From assembly GCF_023242365.1 (NCBI RefSeq), contig NZ_JALLIX010000041.1, positions 1-59,889 on the forward strand: DNA of 59,889 nucleotides. Direction: 5' to 3'. The notes under the pieces are model-generated. The model was not told the origin of the DNA. It searched no databases and saw only the letters and a list, made by a program, of their open reading frames with translations. Each line of letters starts with the position of its first letter. The stretch's first letter is position 1. This DNA comes from Pseudomonas sp. MWU13-2100. Its GTDB lineage: Bacteria > Pseudomonadota > Gammaproteobacteria > Pseudomonadales > Pseudomonadaceae. Position numbers and translations under genes: made by a program. Positions 17,064 through 26,303 of this stretch are shown one piece after another.

Positions 17064-18968
17064 ATGAGTGTGGAAACTCAAAAGGAAACCCTGGGCTTCC
17101 AGACCGAGGTGAAGCAACTGCTGCACCTCATGATCCATTCGCTGTATTCCAACAAGGAAATTTTCCTTCGCGAATTGATCTCCAACGCCTCCGACGCTGT
17201 CGACAAATTACGTTTCGAAGCCCTGTCCAAGCCTGAGTTGCTGGAAGGTGGCGCGGAACTGAAAATCCGCGTGAGCTTCGACAAGGACGCCAACACCGTC
17301 ACCCTCGAAGACAACGGTATCGGCATGAGCCGTGACGATGTGATCACCCACCTGGGGACCATCGCCAAATCCGGCACCGCCGATTTCATGAAGAATCTCT
17401 CCGGCGACCAGAAGAAGGATTCGCACCTGATCGGTCAGTTCGGCGTGGGCTTCTACTCGGCCTTCATCGTCGCCGACCAGGTTGAAGTGTTCAGCCGTCG
17501 CGCCGGCCTTTCCGCCAGCGAAGGCGTGCACTGGTCGTCCAAGGGCGAGGGCGAGTTCGAAGTCGCCACCGTCGAGAAGGCCGACCGCGGCACCCGCATC
17601 GTCCTGCACCTGAAGTCCGGTGAGAACGAGTTCGCCGATGGCTGGCGCCTGCGCAACATCATCAAGAAGTACTCCGACCATATCGCCCTGCCGATCGAGC
17701 TGCCGAAAGAAGTGGCTGCGGTCGAAGGCGAGGAGAAGCCAGCGCAGGAATGGGAAACCGTCAACCGCGCCAGCGCCCTGTGGACCCGTCCGCGCACCGA
17801 GGTGAAGGACGAGGAGTACCAGGAGTTCTACAAGCACATCGCCCATGACTACGAGAATCCGCTGAGCTGGAGCCACAACAAGGTCGAAGGCAAGCTGGAA
17901 TACAGCTCGTTGCTCTACGTACCGGCCCGCGCGCCGTTCGACCTGTACCAGCGTGAAGCGCCGAAAGGCCTGAAGCTGTACGTGCAGCGCGTGTTCGTGA
18001 TGGATCAGGCAGAATCGTTCCTGCCGCTGTACCTGCGCTTCATCAAAGGCGTGGTCGACTCCAACGACCTGTCCCTGAACGTGTCGCGGGAAATCCTGCA
18101 GAAAGACCCGATCATCGACTCGATGAAGTCGGCGCTGACCAAGCGTGTCCTCGACATGCTGGAAAAACTGGCGAAGAACGAGCCAGAGCAATACAAGGGC
18201 TTCTGGAAAAACTTCGGCCAGGTCATGAAAGAAGGCCCGGCTGAAGATTTTGCCAACAAGGAAAAAATCGCCGGCCTGCTGCGTTTCGCTTCCACCCTGG
18301 GTGAGGACGGCGAGCAAGTGGTGTCCCTGGCCGAGTACCTGGCCCGCGCCAAGGAAGGTCAGGACAAGATCTACTTCCTGACCGGCGAAACCTACGCCCA
18401 GGTCAAGAACAGCCCGCACCTGGAAGTCTTCCGCAAGAAAGGCATCGAAGTGCTGCTGCTGACCGATCGTATCGACGAGTGGCTGATGAGCTACCTCAAC
18501 GAGTTCGACGGCAAGAGTTTTGTCGACGTGGCGCGCGGTGACCTGGACCTGGGTAACCTGGACTCGGAAGAGGACAAGAAGGCTGCCGAGGAAGTCGCCA
18601 AGACCAAGGAAGGCCTGGTTGAGCGGATCAAGACCGCCCTGGGCGACGCTGTCAGCGAAGTGCGGGTTTCCCACCGCCTGACCGACTCCCCGGCGATCCT
18701 GGCCATCGGTGAGCAGGACCTGGGCCTGCAGATGCGCCAGATCCTCGAGGCGAGCGGGCAGAAGGTGCCGGACTCCAAGCCGATCTTCGAATTCAACCCG
18801 GGGCACCCGCTGATCGAGAAGCTCGACGGCGAGCCGGACGAGGACCGCTTCGGCGATCTGTCGCACATCCTCCTCGACCAGGCGGCCCTGGCGGCCGGTG
18901 ACAGCCTGAAGGATCCGGCGGCTTATGTGCGCCGTCTGAACAAGTTATTGGTTGAGTTGTCGGTTTAA
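17064..18968 (+). CDS. htpG: HSP90-family molecular chaperone
   Basis: Cytoplasmic ATP-dependent chaperone of 634 residues, the normal length. The start MSVETQKETLGFQTEV was chosen over the ATG six bases upstream because GGAG lies ten bases before it and family members begin this way. The N-terminal GHKL ATPase motifs are ELISNASDA, EDNGIGM, GTIAKSGT and GQFGVGFYSAF. The middle domain contains SLNVSREILQKDP, and the C-terminal dimerisation domain follows. A longer open frame running back through the thioesterase gene is not used. A terminator follows at 18981. Confidence 0.97.
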   Translation: MSVETQKETLGFQTEVKQLLHLMIHSLYSNKEIFLRELISNASDAVDKLRFEALSKPELLEGGAELKIRVSFDKDANTVTLEDNGIGMSRDDVITHLGTIAKSGTADFMKNLSGDQKKDSHLIGQFGVGFYSAFIVADQVEVFSRRAGLSASEGVHWSSKGEGEFEVATVEKADRGTRIVLHLKSGENEFADGWRLRNIIKKYSDHIALPIELPKEVAAVEGEEKPAQEWETVNRASALWTRPRTEVKDEEYQEFYKHIAHDYENPLSWSHNKVEGKLEYSSLLYVPARAPFDLYQREAPKGLKLYVQRVFVMDQAESFLPLYLRFIKGVVDSNDLSLNVSREILQKDPIIDSMKSALTKRVLDMLEKLAKNEPEQYKGFWKNFGQVMKEGPAEDFANKEKIAGLLRFASTLGEDGEQVVSLAEYLARAKEGQDKIYFLTGETYAQVKNSPHLEVFRKKGIEVLLLTDRIDEWLMSYLNEFDGKSFVDVARGDLDLGNLDSEEDKKAAEEVAKTKEGLVERIKTALGDAVSEVRVSHRLTDSPAILAIGEQDLGLQMRQILEASGQKVPDSKPIFEFNPGHPLIEKLDGEPDEDRFGDLSHILLDQAALAAGDSLKDPAAYVRRLNKLLVELSV

Positions 18969-18980
18969 ACTCGTCGTACG

Positions 18981-19002
18981 AAAACCCGCTTCGGCGGGTT
19001 TT
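18981..19002 (+). terminator. Rho-independent terminator of htpG
   Basis: AAAACCCGC and GCGGGTTTT pair around a TTCG tetraloop, and the T-run continues to 19005. It starts 12 bp after the htpG stop codon. Confidence 0.9.
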
Positions 19003-19034
19003 TTTATCCTTGGATGTTTTTATCGGAGTCCGAA

Positions 19035-19763
19035 ATGAGCCAAGTTACTGTGAGTTCGGTGGTCTATCAGATCGATGGCCAGTCCTATGAGAGTCGTCTG
19101 GCCTTTGATGGCGGCCACAAGGGACCACGTCCGGGCCTGCTGATGGCGCCGAACTGGATGGGCGTCAGCGCCGGTGCCGAAAAGATCGCCGAGGCGGTGG
19201 CCGCCAAGGGCTATGTGGTGTTGATCGCCGACCTCTACGGCCAGTCGGTTCGCCCGAGCAATAATGATGAAGCCGGCGCGGCAATGATGCCGTTGAAAAA
19301 TGACCGTGCCCTGTTGCGCAAGCGCATGCAGGCGGCGCTCGAAGCGCTGCAAAGCCAGGAGTTGGCGGCGGTGGACACGGCGAAGCTGGCGACTTTCGGT
19401 TTCTGCTTTGGCGGTTGCTGCTCGCTGGAGCTGGCCCGTACCGGCGCGCCGTTGAAAGCCGCGGTGTCGTTCCACGGCACACTGGACACGCCGAATGTGG
19501 CGGATGCGAAGAACATCAAGGGCTCGGTGCTGGTGCTGCACGGCGCCTCCGACCCGCTGGTGGCGAAAGAGCAACTGCCGGCATTTGAAGAGGAAATGAA
19601 TGCCGCGGGTGTCGATTGGCAGTTGTTGAGCTATGGCGGCGCGGTGCATTCCTTCACTGATCCGCACGCCAATGTGCCGGGCATGATGATGTATGACGCG
19701 AAAACGGCTGGCCGTGCGTTTGTGTCGATGCATAACCTGCTGGACGAAGTGTTCAAGGGCTGA
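19035..19763 (+). CDS. Dienelactone hydrolase family protein
   Basis: A 242-residue alpha/beta hydrolase of the carboxymethylenebutenolidase family. The nucleophile elbow GFCFGGCCSLELA has cysteine as nucleophile. The acid lies in HGASDPLV and the histidine in YGGAVHSFT, completing a Cys-Asp-His triad. No signal peptide is seen, so it is cytoplasmic. CGGAG lies eight bases before the chosen ATG. No catechol-degradation genes are nearby, so its natural substrate may be unrelated to dienelactone. Confidence 0.88.
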   Translation: MSQVTVSSVVYQIDGQSYESRLAFDGGHKGPRPGLLMAPNWMGVSAGAEKIAEAVAAKGYVVLIADLYGQSVRPSNNDEAGAAMMPLKNDRALLRKRMQAALEALQSQELAAVDTAKLATFGFCFGGCCSLELARTGAPLKAAVSFHGTLDTPNVADAKNIKGSVLVLHGASDPLVAKEQLPAFEEEMNAAGVDWQLLSYGGAVHSFTDPHANVPGMMMYDAKTAGRAFVSMHNLLDEVFKG

Positions 19764-19816
19764 GTCTTGTAAGGTCCATGGCTTGATCATGGGCCTTCTG
19801 GCGCCCTAGAGGGCCT

Positions 19817-19921
19817 CTTCGCGGGCAAGCTCCGCTCCCACAGGATCGAGTCACACCGAAAGCTCTCGGTCAGACGCGAACATTGTGGGAACGGAACTTG
19901 TCGGATCGCCGCATCGCCGCG
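19817..19921. repeat. REP sequence with a degenerate inverted partner
   Basis: A complete REP in reverse orientation at 19817-19841 is followed by a decayed forward copy beginning GTGGGAACGGAACTTGTCG near 19885. This fills most of the gap between the hydrolase and the convergent pirin gene. Confidence 0.75.
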
Positions 19922-19945
19922 AAGAACGATAACGCGGTCTACCGT

Positions 19946-20809
19946 TTATCGTGGCAACTCGATCCGCTCGCTTTCTCCCGGCACCTTCGGCCAATCCCCA
20001 GCCGCCCAACGCTGGCGCGCACTGTCGATCAACGCCGGATCGCTGGCGACGAAGTTCCAGTTCATCCGCCGTGGCCCGTCCAGCGGCGCACCGCCAATCA
20101 CCACCAGATGACTCTCGCCTTCGGCGAACAGTGTCGGGGTTGCTCCCGCCGGCAGCACTACCAGGCTGCACGGTTCCAGAGCTTGGCCTTCCAACTGCAC
20201 CTCACCCTCCAGCACATACACCGCACGTTCCGCATACTCATCGGCAATCAGCAGGGTGGTCGCGCTTTCCATGTGGATATCGGCATACAGGGTGGGTGAC
20301 AGCACCGGCACCGGTGAGGTCAGGCAAAAACCGCTGCCAGCGACCAGGCGGATCTTCACTCCCAGATTGTCGCTGTACGGCAGGCTGGCGGCAGGGTGAT
20401 GGCTGTAATGGCCGGGGCCCTGCTCCAGCGCCTTGGGCGAGGCCAGCCAGATTTGCAGGCCGTGCAGGCTGGAGCCACTGGCGACGAGTTCGGCCGGGGT
20501 CCGTTCGACATGGGCAATGGCGCTGCCGGCGGTCATCCAGCTGACATCGCCGGGCTTGACGCGTTGCTCGGAGCCGAGGCTGTCCTTGTGCACGATCTCG
20601 CCGTCGAACAGGTAGGTCAGGGTCGACAGGCCGATATGCGGGTGCTGCCGCACATTCATCCCATGCCCCGGTGGATAGCGGGTTTCCAGCATATGGTCGA
20701 AAAACACGAAAGGTCCGACGCTGCGGCACTGGGCCGAGGGCAGGGGACGCAGGATCGGTTGGCCTTCGACATCCTCGGCGCGGGGACGGATCACCAGTGG
20801 TGTGTTCAT
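19946..20809 (-). CDS. Pirin family protein
   Basis: A 287-residue bicupin. The N-terminal cupin has the pirin metal-binding pattern NVRQHPHIGLSTLTYLFDG and, further on, GSAIAHVERTP, which provide three histidines and a glutamate. Pirins bind iron; some bacterial members act as quercetin dioxygenase, others modulate metabolic enzymes. Which applies here cannot be told. It is transcribed towards the dienelactone hydrolase and 60 bp downstream of the OsmC-family gene on the same strand. Confidence 0.9.
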   Translation of the reverse strand: MNTPLVIRPRAEDVEGQPILRPLPSAQCRSVGPFVFFDHMLETRYPPGHGMNVRQHPHIGLSTLTYLFDGEIVHKDSLGSEQRVKPGDVSWMTAGSAIAHVERTPAELVASGSSLHGLQIWLASPKALEQGPGHYSHHPAASLPYSDNLGVKIRLVAGSGFCLTSPVPVLSPTLYADIHMESATTLLIADEYAERAVYVLEGEVQLEGQALEPCSLVVLPAGATPTLFAEGESHLVVIGGAPLDGPRRMNWNFVASDPALIDSARQRWAAGDWPKVPGESERIELPR

Positions 20810-20869
20810 GGGGGCTTCCTGGCTCAGCGGGCGATGCGCAGAGCATAACCCGCTTTTTCGCCGCTGCCC

Positions 20870-21286
20870 TTACTGGCTGAAGGCACCTTCGGCCAACAGC
20901 GTTTCGATGCTGACTTCGGTGGTGGTCATCAACTTGTGGATCGGGCAGCGATCCGCGACTTTATGCAACTGCTCGCGCTGGGCATCGCTGAGCACGCCCT
21001 TGAGAGTCAGTTTGACCAGCAGGCCGTACTTGCCTTTCTGTTCCTGGCTGTTGTCGCGCTTGACCTCGACGGTGACCCCGGTCAGCGGGATGCCTTTCTT
21101 CTGGGCGTAGAGCTTGAGGGTCAGGGCCTTGCAGGTGCCCAGGGCAGCATCGAAATAGTCGTGGGGTTCCGGTGCGGAGTCTTCGCCACCCGCCGTCTTG
21201 GGCAGATCGGCAAACAACTGATGATCATCGATCTGTACGCTGTGACGAAAACCTTCGCTGGATTCGGTGTTGATGGTGATGGTCAT
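20870..21286 (-). CDS. OsmC/Ohr family redox protein
   Basis: A 138-residue OsmC-family protein, possibly a thiol peroxidase acting on organic or lipid hydroperoxides. The two expected redox cysteines are in ALGTCKALTLKLYA and ADRCPIHKLM. The start MTITINTESSEG was chosen because ATGAGGCTTGTC immediately upstream supplies GAGG at the right spacing; the longer frame adds 17 untypical residues. It is closest to the YhfA-like branch rather than Ohr. The pirin gene follows on the same strand. Confidence 0.85.
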   Translation of the reverse strand: MTITINTESSEGFRHSVQIDDHQLFADLPKTAGGEDSAPEPHDYFDAALGTCKALTLKLYAQKKGIPLTGVTVEVKRDNSQEQKGKYGLLVKLTLKGVLSDAQREQLHKVADRCPIHKLMTTTEVSIETLLAEGAFSQ

Positions 21287-21443
21287 GACAAGCCTCATGA
21301 AGAGTGACGGGAAAAGACCCTGAACTTTATAGATCACTCAGCGAGAGTGGTGTTCAGCTTTTTTCGCGCTCGCCACAAGTCTGCGCCGGGTTTAAATGTT
21401 TATGATTGCTCCTGCAGGAACGATCCACGCAAAAGACGCGCGC

Positions 21444-21477
21444 AAAAAAACGCCCCGAACCAGTCGGGGCGTTTTTT
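21444..21477 (-). terminator. Rho-independent terminator of the fabA-fabB operon
   Basis: CGCCCCGA and TCGGGGCG pair around ACCAG, with an A7 tract on one side and T6 on the other. It lies 16 bp after the fabB stop. The flanking tracts would allow bidirectional action. Confidence 0.88.
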
Positions 21478-21492
21478 CATATCAAGCCGGGC

Positions 21493-22713
21493 TTACTTGC
21501 CCTGCCAGCGCTTCAGGACCAGGGTGGCGTTGGTGCCGCCGAAGCCGAAGCTGTTGCTCATCACGTTGTTCAGCTCAACGTTTTCGCGGGTCTTGGTCAG
21601 TATCGGCATGTCAGAGACTTCCGGGTCCAGCTCTTCGATGTTGGCGGAGCCGGCAATGAACTTGCCTTCCATCATCAGCAGGCAGTAGATCGCTTCGTGA
21701 ACGCCGGCGGCGCCCAGGGAGTGACCGGACAGGCTCTTGGTCGAACTGATGGCCGGTGCCTTGTCGCCGAAGACTTCACGCACACCTTTCATTTCCGCGA
21801 CGTCGCCGACCGGGGTCGAGGTGCCGTGGGTGTTCAGGTAGTCGATCGGGCCGTCGACAGTGGCCATGGCCATCCGCATGCAACGGACCGCGCCTTCGCC
21901 GCTTGGCGCGACCATGTCGTAGCCGTCGGAGGTTGCACCGTAGCCGACGATTTCCGCGTAGATCTTCGCGCCACGGGCCAGGGCGTGTTCCAGCTCCTCG
22001 ACCACGACCATGCCGCCACCGCCGGCGATGACGAAACCGTCACGCTTGGCGTCGTAGGCGCGGGAGGCCTTCTCCGGGGTGTCGTTGTACTGGGTGGACA
22101 GCGCGCCCATGGCGTCGAACAGGAACGACTGGCTCCAATGTTCTTCTTCACCGCCACCGGCGAAGACGATGTCCTGCTTGCCCATCTGGATCTGCTCCAG
22201 GGCGGTGCCGATGCAGTGAGCACTGGTGGCGCAGGCGGAGGAGATCGAGTAGTTCAGGCCCTTGATCTTGAACGGCGTGGCCAGGCAGGCGGAAACGGTG
22301 CTGCCCATGGTGCGGGTCACGCGGTATGGACCGACGCGCTTGACGCCTTTTTCGCGCAGGATATCCAGCGCTTCCATCTGGTTCAGGGTCGAGGCGCCGC
22401 CCGAGCCGGCGACCAGGCCGGTACGCGGGTTGGACACCTGCTCTTCGGTCAGGCCGGAGTCAGCGATGGCGTCCTTCATGGCCAGGTAGGCGTAAGCCGC
22501 CGCGTGGCCGACGAAGCGATAGATCTTGCGATCGATCAACTCTTCGAGGTTGAGGTCAATGGAGCCGGAAACCTGGCTACGCAGACCCATTTCGGCATAT
22601 TCCGGGTTGAAGCGGATGCCAGGGCGGCTTGCACGCAGGTTAGCGGAGACGGTCTCTTTGTCATTGCCCAGGCACGAAACGATGCCCAGACCAGTGATAA
22701 CGACGCGGCGCAT
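21493..22713 (-). CDS. fabB: 3-Oxoacyl-[ACP] synthase I (beta-ketoacyl-ACP synthase I)
   Basis: Elongates acyl-ACP by condensation with malonyl-ACP and is needed to extend cis-3-decenoyl-ACP in unsaturated fatty acid synthesis. The 406 residues contain catalytic Cys161 in SISSACATSAHCIG. The two catalytic histidines are in NTHGTSTPVGD and KSLSGHSLGAAGVHE, with the Gly-rich C-terminus SNSFGFGGTNATLVL. It follows fabA by 11 bp on the same strand, the conserved Pseudomonas fabAB order. Confidence 0.97.
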   Translation of the reverse strand: MRRVVITGLGIVSCLGNDKETVSANLRASRPGIRFNPEYAEMGLRSQVSGSIDLNLEELIDRKIYRFVGHAAAYAYLAMKDAIADSGLTEEQVSNPRTGLVAGSGGASTLNQMEALDILREKGVKRVGPYRVTRTMGSTVSACLATPFKIKGLNYSISSACATSAHCIGTALEQIQMGKQDIVFAGGGEEEHWSQSFLFDAMGALSTQYNDTPEKASRAYDAKRDGFVIAGGGGMVVVEELEHALARGAKIYAEIVGYGATSDGYDMVAPSGEGAVRCMRMAMATVDGPIDYLNTHGTSTPVGDVAEMKGVREVFGDKAPAISSTKSLSGHSLGAAGVHEAIYCLLMMEGKFIAGSANIEELDPEVSDMPILTKTRENVELNNVMSNSFGFGGTNATLVLKRWQGK

Positions 22714-22724
22714 GCGAATAACCC

Positions 22725-23240
22725 TTAGAAGTTGTCAGTGGAGGTGAAGACGCCGACCCGCAGGCCTTCGGCGGTGTAGATCTCGCGACCGTCGACCGTG
22801 ACCGACCCGTCGGCAATGGCCAGGTTCAGCTTGCCTTTGAGGACGCGCTTGATCTGAATGTTATAGGTGACTTTCTTGGCGGTCGGCAGGACCTGGCCGA
22901 AGAATTTCACTTCGCCCGAACCCAGCGCACGGCCACGGCCCGGCAGACCTTGCCAGCCGAGGAAGAAACCGACCAACTGCCACATGGCATCGAGACCCAG
23001 GCAGCCTGGCATCACCGGATCGCCTTCGAAGTGGCAAGCGAAGAACCACAGGTCAGGGGTGATATCCAGTTCGGCGACCAATTCACCTTTGCCGTACTTG
23101 CCGCCTTCTTCGCTGATATGGGTGATGCGATCCACCATCAGCATGTTGGGGGCGGGCAGTTGCGCGTTACCTGGGCCGAACAGCTCGCCGCGACTGCAGC
23201 GCAGCAGATCTTCCCGGGTAAAGGCGTTTTGTTTGGTCAT
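22725..23240 (-). CDS. fabA: 3-Hydroxydecanoyl-[ACP] dehydratase / trans-2-decenoyl-ACP isomerase
   Basis: Introduces the double bond of bacterial unsaturated fatty acids at the C10 stage. At 171 residues it has the family length. Catalytic His70 lies in WFFACHFEGDPVMPGC and Asp84 in LGLDAMWQLVGF. It is the promoter-proximal gene of the fabAB operon. Reverse-complement GAGCTCG lies next to the start, giving a modest GAG ribosome-binding site. Confidence 0.97.
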   Translation of the reverse strand: MTKQNAFTREDLLRCSRGELFGPGNAQLPAPNMLMVDRITHISEEGGKYGKGELVAELDITPDLWFFACHFEGDPVMPGCLGLDAMWQLVGFFLGWQGLPGRGRALGSGEVKFFGQVLPTAKKVTYNIQIKRVLKGKLNLAIADGSVTVDGREIYTAEGLRVGVFTSTDNF

Positions 23241-23372
23241 GCGAGCTCCTCAATAGTCCCATGCGGCAGGTGGGGCAAATCTTCCCGGCCGATCGAAGCG
23301 TTCATGCCTCGAAGCGACAGCCTACTCATAGACTATTGCGTTGTGGTGAAAGTCACAGCACCAAGGACATGA

Positions 23373-23392
23373 ATGTACACTTGTGCACTGAA
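23373..23392 (-). promoter_or_regulatory. Candidate DesT-type operator upstream of fabA
   Basis: The minus strand reads AGTGCACAAGTGTACATT, an imperfect palindrome of AGTGnAC / GTnCAnT type about 135 bp upstream of fabA. In P. aeruginosa the TetR-family regulator DesT controls fabAB through a similar palindrome. The match is by recollection of the consensus only, and no clear -35/-10 pair could be fixed around it. Confidence 0.35.
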
Positions 23393-23476
23393 ATTTTTAT
23401 TCAAGCCGGTTTTCCAGCTCATTCGGGTGCCTAAGACTGCCGCACTTTCGTCTTTCACGCCAGTCGCACATCGAAT

Positions 23477-25372
23477 TCAAGGCAGCCACTGCTGGAGAAT
23501 TCGCTGCAGATCCATGCGTTTGAAGGGTTTGGACAGGTAGTCGTTCATGCCTGCCCGCAGACAGCTTTCACGGTCGCCCTGCAAGGCGTTGGCGGTCAAG
23601 GCGATGATCGGTACCTGAGCGTACTCCGGCAATTGGCGGATTTGCCGGGTGGCTTCGTAGCCGTCGACGATCGGTAGTCGGCAGTCCATCAGGATCGCCG
23701 CGAACAGGCTGTTGCGGGCGTAGTCGATCGCCTGGGCCCCGTCGGTGGCCAGACTGACGTCAAAGCCCAGGCCGCGCAACATGGCATCGATAACGGTCTG
23801 GTTGACCGGGTTGTCCTCCACCAGCAGCACCTTGCGCCCTTCGCCATGGCCGCTCGACGCGGGGGCCAGGACGGTGGCTTCGGTCGGGTGGTGCAGGGCC
23901 AGGGGGATTTCCAGGGTGAAGACCGAGCCACGCCCCTCTTCGCTGCGGGCGTGCAGGGTGCCGCCCATGCGCTCGGCCAGGGTCCGTGCAATCGGCAGGC
24001 CCAGGCCGGTGCCACCGTAACGCCGGGAGATCGAGCTGTCGGCCTGCTGGAAGGCGTCGAACATCAGTTCCAGGCGTTCGCTGGAAATGCCGATGCCGCT
24101 GTCGCGCACGGCGCAGGTGAACCACAGCACATCGTTGTCCAGGGCCTGCCAGTGCGGCTCGATGCCGACGCTGCCGTGTTCGGTGAATTTCAGCGCGTTG
24201 CCGATCAGGTTGACCAGGATCTGGCGGATCCTTGTCGGGTCGCCCTTGACCTGCAAGGCCTGCATGTCCGCGGGGATCTGCAGGTCCAGGCGCAGGCCGC
24301 GCTGGCTCGCGTTGTGCTGGAAGGCTTGGGCGCAACTGCCGATGAGTTCGGCGAGGTTGAACGGAATATGTTCCAGCTCCAGGGCCGAACGTTCGATCCG
24401 CGAGAAGTCGAGGATATCGTTGATCACCTTGAGCAGGTGTTCGGTGGACTCCGAGGCGAGGGCCGCGTATTCGCTCTGTTCCTCGGTCATTTCAGTGGTT
24501 TCGAGCAGTTGCAGCATACCCAGTACACCGTTCATCGGCGTGCGCAGTTCATGGCTCATCATGGCCAGGAAGTCCGACTTGGCATTGTTCGCCCGTTCCG
24601 CTTCCTCACGGGTCTGGATCAACTGGGCAATGGCCTGGTGCTGTTCGCGACTGGCCTGTTCCAGGGCTCCGGCGAGGTTGTTGATATGCCGTGACAGGGC
24701 GCCTAGCTCGGCGTCGTCGACTACCGGCAGCTGGGTCTTGTAGTCGCCCTGTTGAATCGCCTTGACCGCCAGGCCCATGGCGCTGATCGGTTGCGCCAGG
24801 CTGGCCGCCAGTCGCCGCGCCAGGAGAAAGGTGAAGAGCAGGGCGAACAGCGCGAGGATCCCGGCCTTGAGCAGGATTTCCTGCTGCCGCTGGCTGAAGG
24901 CGTCGTTGGACATGCCGACAATCACCCGCCCCAGATAGTCCTCGCCCTGTGTCACGCCGGGGGGGTGACCTTCTTGCAGGAAGTCGTTGTCCAGCTGAAT
25001 CCGTTGCAGGCGTACCGGTGCCTGGAACAGCTTCACCGACTGCGTTCGGGCCTGTTCCTGGGCGGGCTGCTCGACATACACCAGAATATTGTTGCTGCGG
25101 TCCTGGACTTCGAGGAAGCGCACATGGGGCGTGGCCAGGGTCGCCCGCATCAGGCTTTCGAGGACTTCGCTGTTGCCGGAAATCACTCCGTATTCGGTGG
25201 CCGGCGCCAACTGGTTGGCGATCAGTTGACCGGTGTGGTCGAGTTCCTGGCGCAGATCCTGGATCCGCACGAAGGTGAAGAAACTGATCAGCAGCAACGT
25301 CAGCAACAGCGCGGGGCCGAGGCTGATCATCTGGGTCCGGGCGCTGATGCCCCAATACCGTCGCAGGGTCAT
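23477..25372 (-). CDS. Hybrid sensor histidine kinase, GacS/BarA-like, possibly PA1611 orthologue
   Basis: A 631-residue inner-membrane sensor. Transmembrane helices lie near residues 17-35 and 168-188, flanking a periplasmic domain of about 130 residues resembling that of GacS/BarA (QLIANQLAPATEYGVISGN). HAMP follows at about 190-242. The kinase core has His274 in MMSHELRTPMNG, N-box ILVNLIGNALKF, and G-boxes DSGIGIS and GGTGLGLPIA. The receiver domain (about 513-630) has Asp563 in LMDCRLPIVDG and Lys615. No Hpt domain is present, so phosphate must leave through another protein. In P. aeruginosa the kinase next to fabA, PA1611, binds RetS and affects GacS signalling. It overlaps the upstream gene by four bases. 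Confidence 0.9.
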   Translation of the reverse strand: MTLRRYWGISARTQMISLGPALLLTLLLISFFTFVRIQDLRQELDHTGQLIANQLAPATEYGVISGNSEVLESLMRATLATPHVRFLEVQDRSNNILVYVEQPAQEQARTQSVKLFQAPVRLQRIQLDNDFLQEGHPPGVTQGEDYLGRVIVGMSNDAFSQRQQEILLKAGILALFALLFTFLLARRLAASLAQPISAMGLAVKAIQQGDYKTQLPVVDDAELGALSRHINNLAGALEQASREQHQAIAQLIQTREEAERANNAKSDFLAMMSHELRTPMNGVLGMLQLLETTEMTEEQSEYAALASESTEHLLKVINDILDFSRIERSALELEHIPFNLAELIGSCAQAFQHNASQRGLRLDLQIPADMQALQVKGDPTRIRQILVNLIGNALKFTEHGSVGIEPHWQALDNDVLWFTCAVRDSGIGISSERLELMFDAFQQADSSISRRYGGTGLGLPIARTLAERMGGTLHARSEEGRGSVFTLEIPLALHHPTEATVLAPASSGHGEGRKVLLVEDNPVNQTVIDAMLRGLGFDVSLATDGAQAIDYARNSLFAAILMDCRLPIVDGYEATRQIRQLPEYAQVPIIALTANALQGDRESCLRAGMNDYLSKPFKRMDLQRILQQWLP

Positions 25373-26301
25373 GGGCGGGTCTCTCTTTCGGCCAGCCGGG
25401 TGGCGAGCGAGGCTTCGTCAATCGGTTCGATACCCAGGGAGCGGGCGACTTGTGGGTTGCTCAGGACCTTGAAGCGCGACGGGTACAGGCTGCCCGGCCA
25501 ACTGGACGGAGCACGGTCGAGCAGCTCGTCGAGGATCGCCAGCCAGTCGCTCTGGTCGCTGTAGGTGCTGGCCAGGCTGCCGGCCTTGACGAAGCCGGCG
25601 TTGGGGCCGATCAGCGCCAGTTGCCGGGCATAGCTGCTGAGCAGCAGGTTCTTCGCGGTCCTGGGGTTATACACGCTCGGATCGTCCAGCCCGAGCAACA
25701 CATCGCTGCTTTTGAGCAGATTTTGCAGGGGCCGGCTGTCGCTGGTGTCGTCCCAGCGCTGGGGAACGATCTCCAGTCCCAGGGGCCGGGCCGCCTGGTT
25801 CAGTTCGCGCAGCAGGAATTCGCTGTCGTGGCTATAGAGCACGCCGATCCGTCGCGCCTGGGGCATCACTTCACGGATCAGGCGCAGCTGGCGCGCCAGC
25901 GGCGGGTCGCTCCAGAGCAGGCTGAGGTTGGCGCTCGGCCCGCTTCCCAGGCGCTGCGTCGCTTGCAGGCGGCTGATACGCAGGACCAGGGTCGCCGGCC
26001 CCTGTTTATCCTTCAGCCGCCAGTCAAGGCTGGCCGGGTCCAGCAGGATCAGGCGGGTAGCAGGGGGCAGGCGACCGGGATCGGGCATCTGCGCCAGCGG
26101 CACGAAGCGTATCTGGTCGCTCGGGCGCTGGTGTGCCAGGGCGGCGGTAAAGGCCTGGACCCCGGGGCTGTCCTCGAGGCCGGTCAGCAGCACCTCGGCC
26201 GACCGCGCCGGGACGCCCGGCAACAGCACGAGCAGGGCCAGGCCCAGTTGCCTCAGGCGACGGCCCCATGCCGATGTCATCCTTGACCCCTGGCGGCTCA
26301 T
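25369..26301 (-). CDS. Periplasmic ABC-transporter-type substrate-binding protein
   Basis: A 310-residue exported protein. The N-terminus has basic residues, a hydrophobic stretch (about 17-29) and a likely cleavage after PARSA. The body resembles the ABC_sub_bind (PF04392-like) fold: MPQARRIGVLYSHDSEFLLRELN is the hinge-region signature, followed by LLKSSDVLLGLDDPSVYNP. No ABC permease or ATPase is adjacent. Its stop overlaps the hybrid kinase start (ATGA), and it begins two bases after the TonB-receptor stop. I infer that it presents a ligand to the kinase. Both M1 (GGAG eight bases upstream) and M8 (AGGGG) are possible starts. Confidence 0.82.
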   Translation of the reverse strand: MSRQGSRMTSAWGRRLRQLGLALLVLLPGVPARSAEVLLTGLEDSPGVQAFTAALAHQRPSDQIRFVPLAQMPDPGRLPPATRLILLDPASLDWRLKDKQGPATLVLRISRLQATQRLGSGPSANLSLLWSDPPLARQLRLIREVMPQARRIGVLYSHDSEFLLRELNQAARPLGLEIVPQRWDDTSDSRPLQNLLKSSDVLLGLDDPSVYNPRTAKNLLLSSYARQLALIGPNAGFVKAGSLASTYSDQSDWLAILDELLDRAPSSWPGSLYPSRFKVLSNPQVARSLGIEPIDEASLATRLAERETRP

Positions 26302-26303
26302 GC

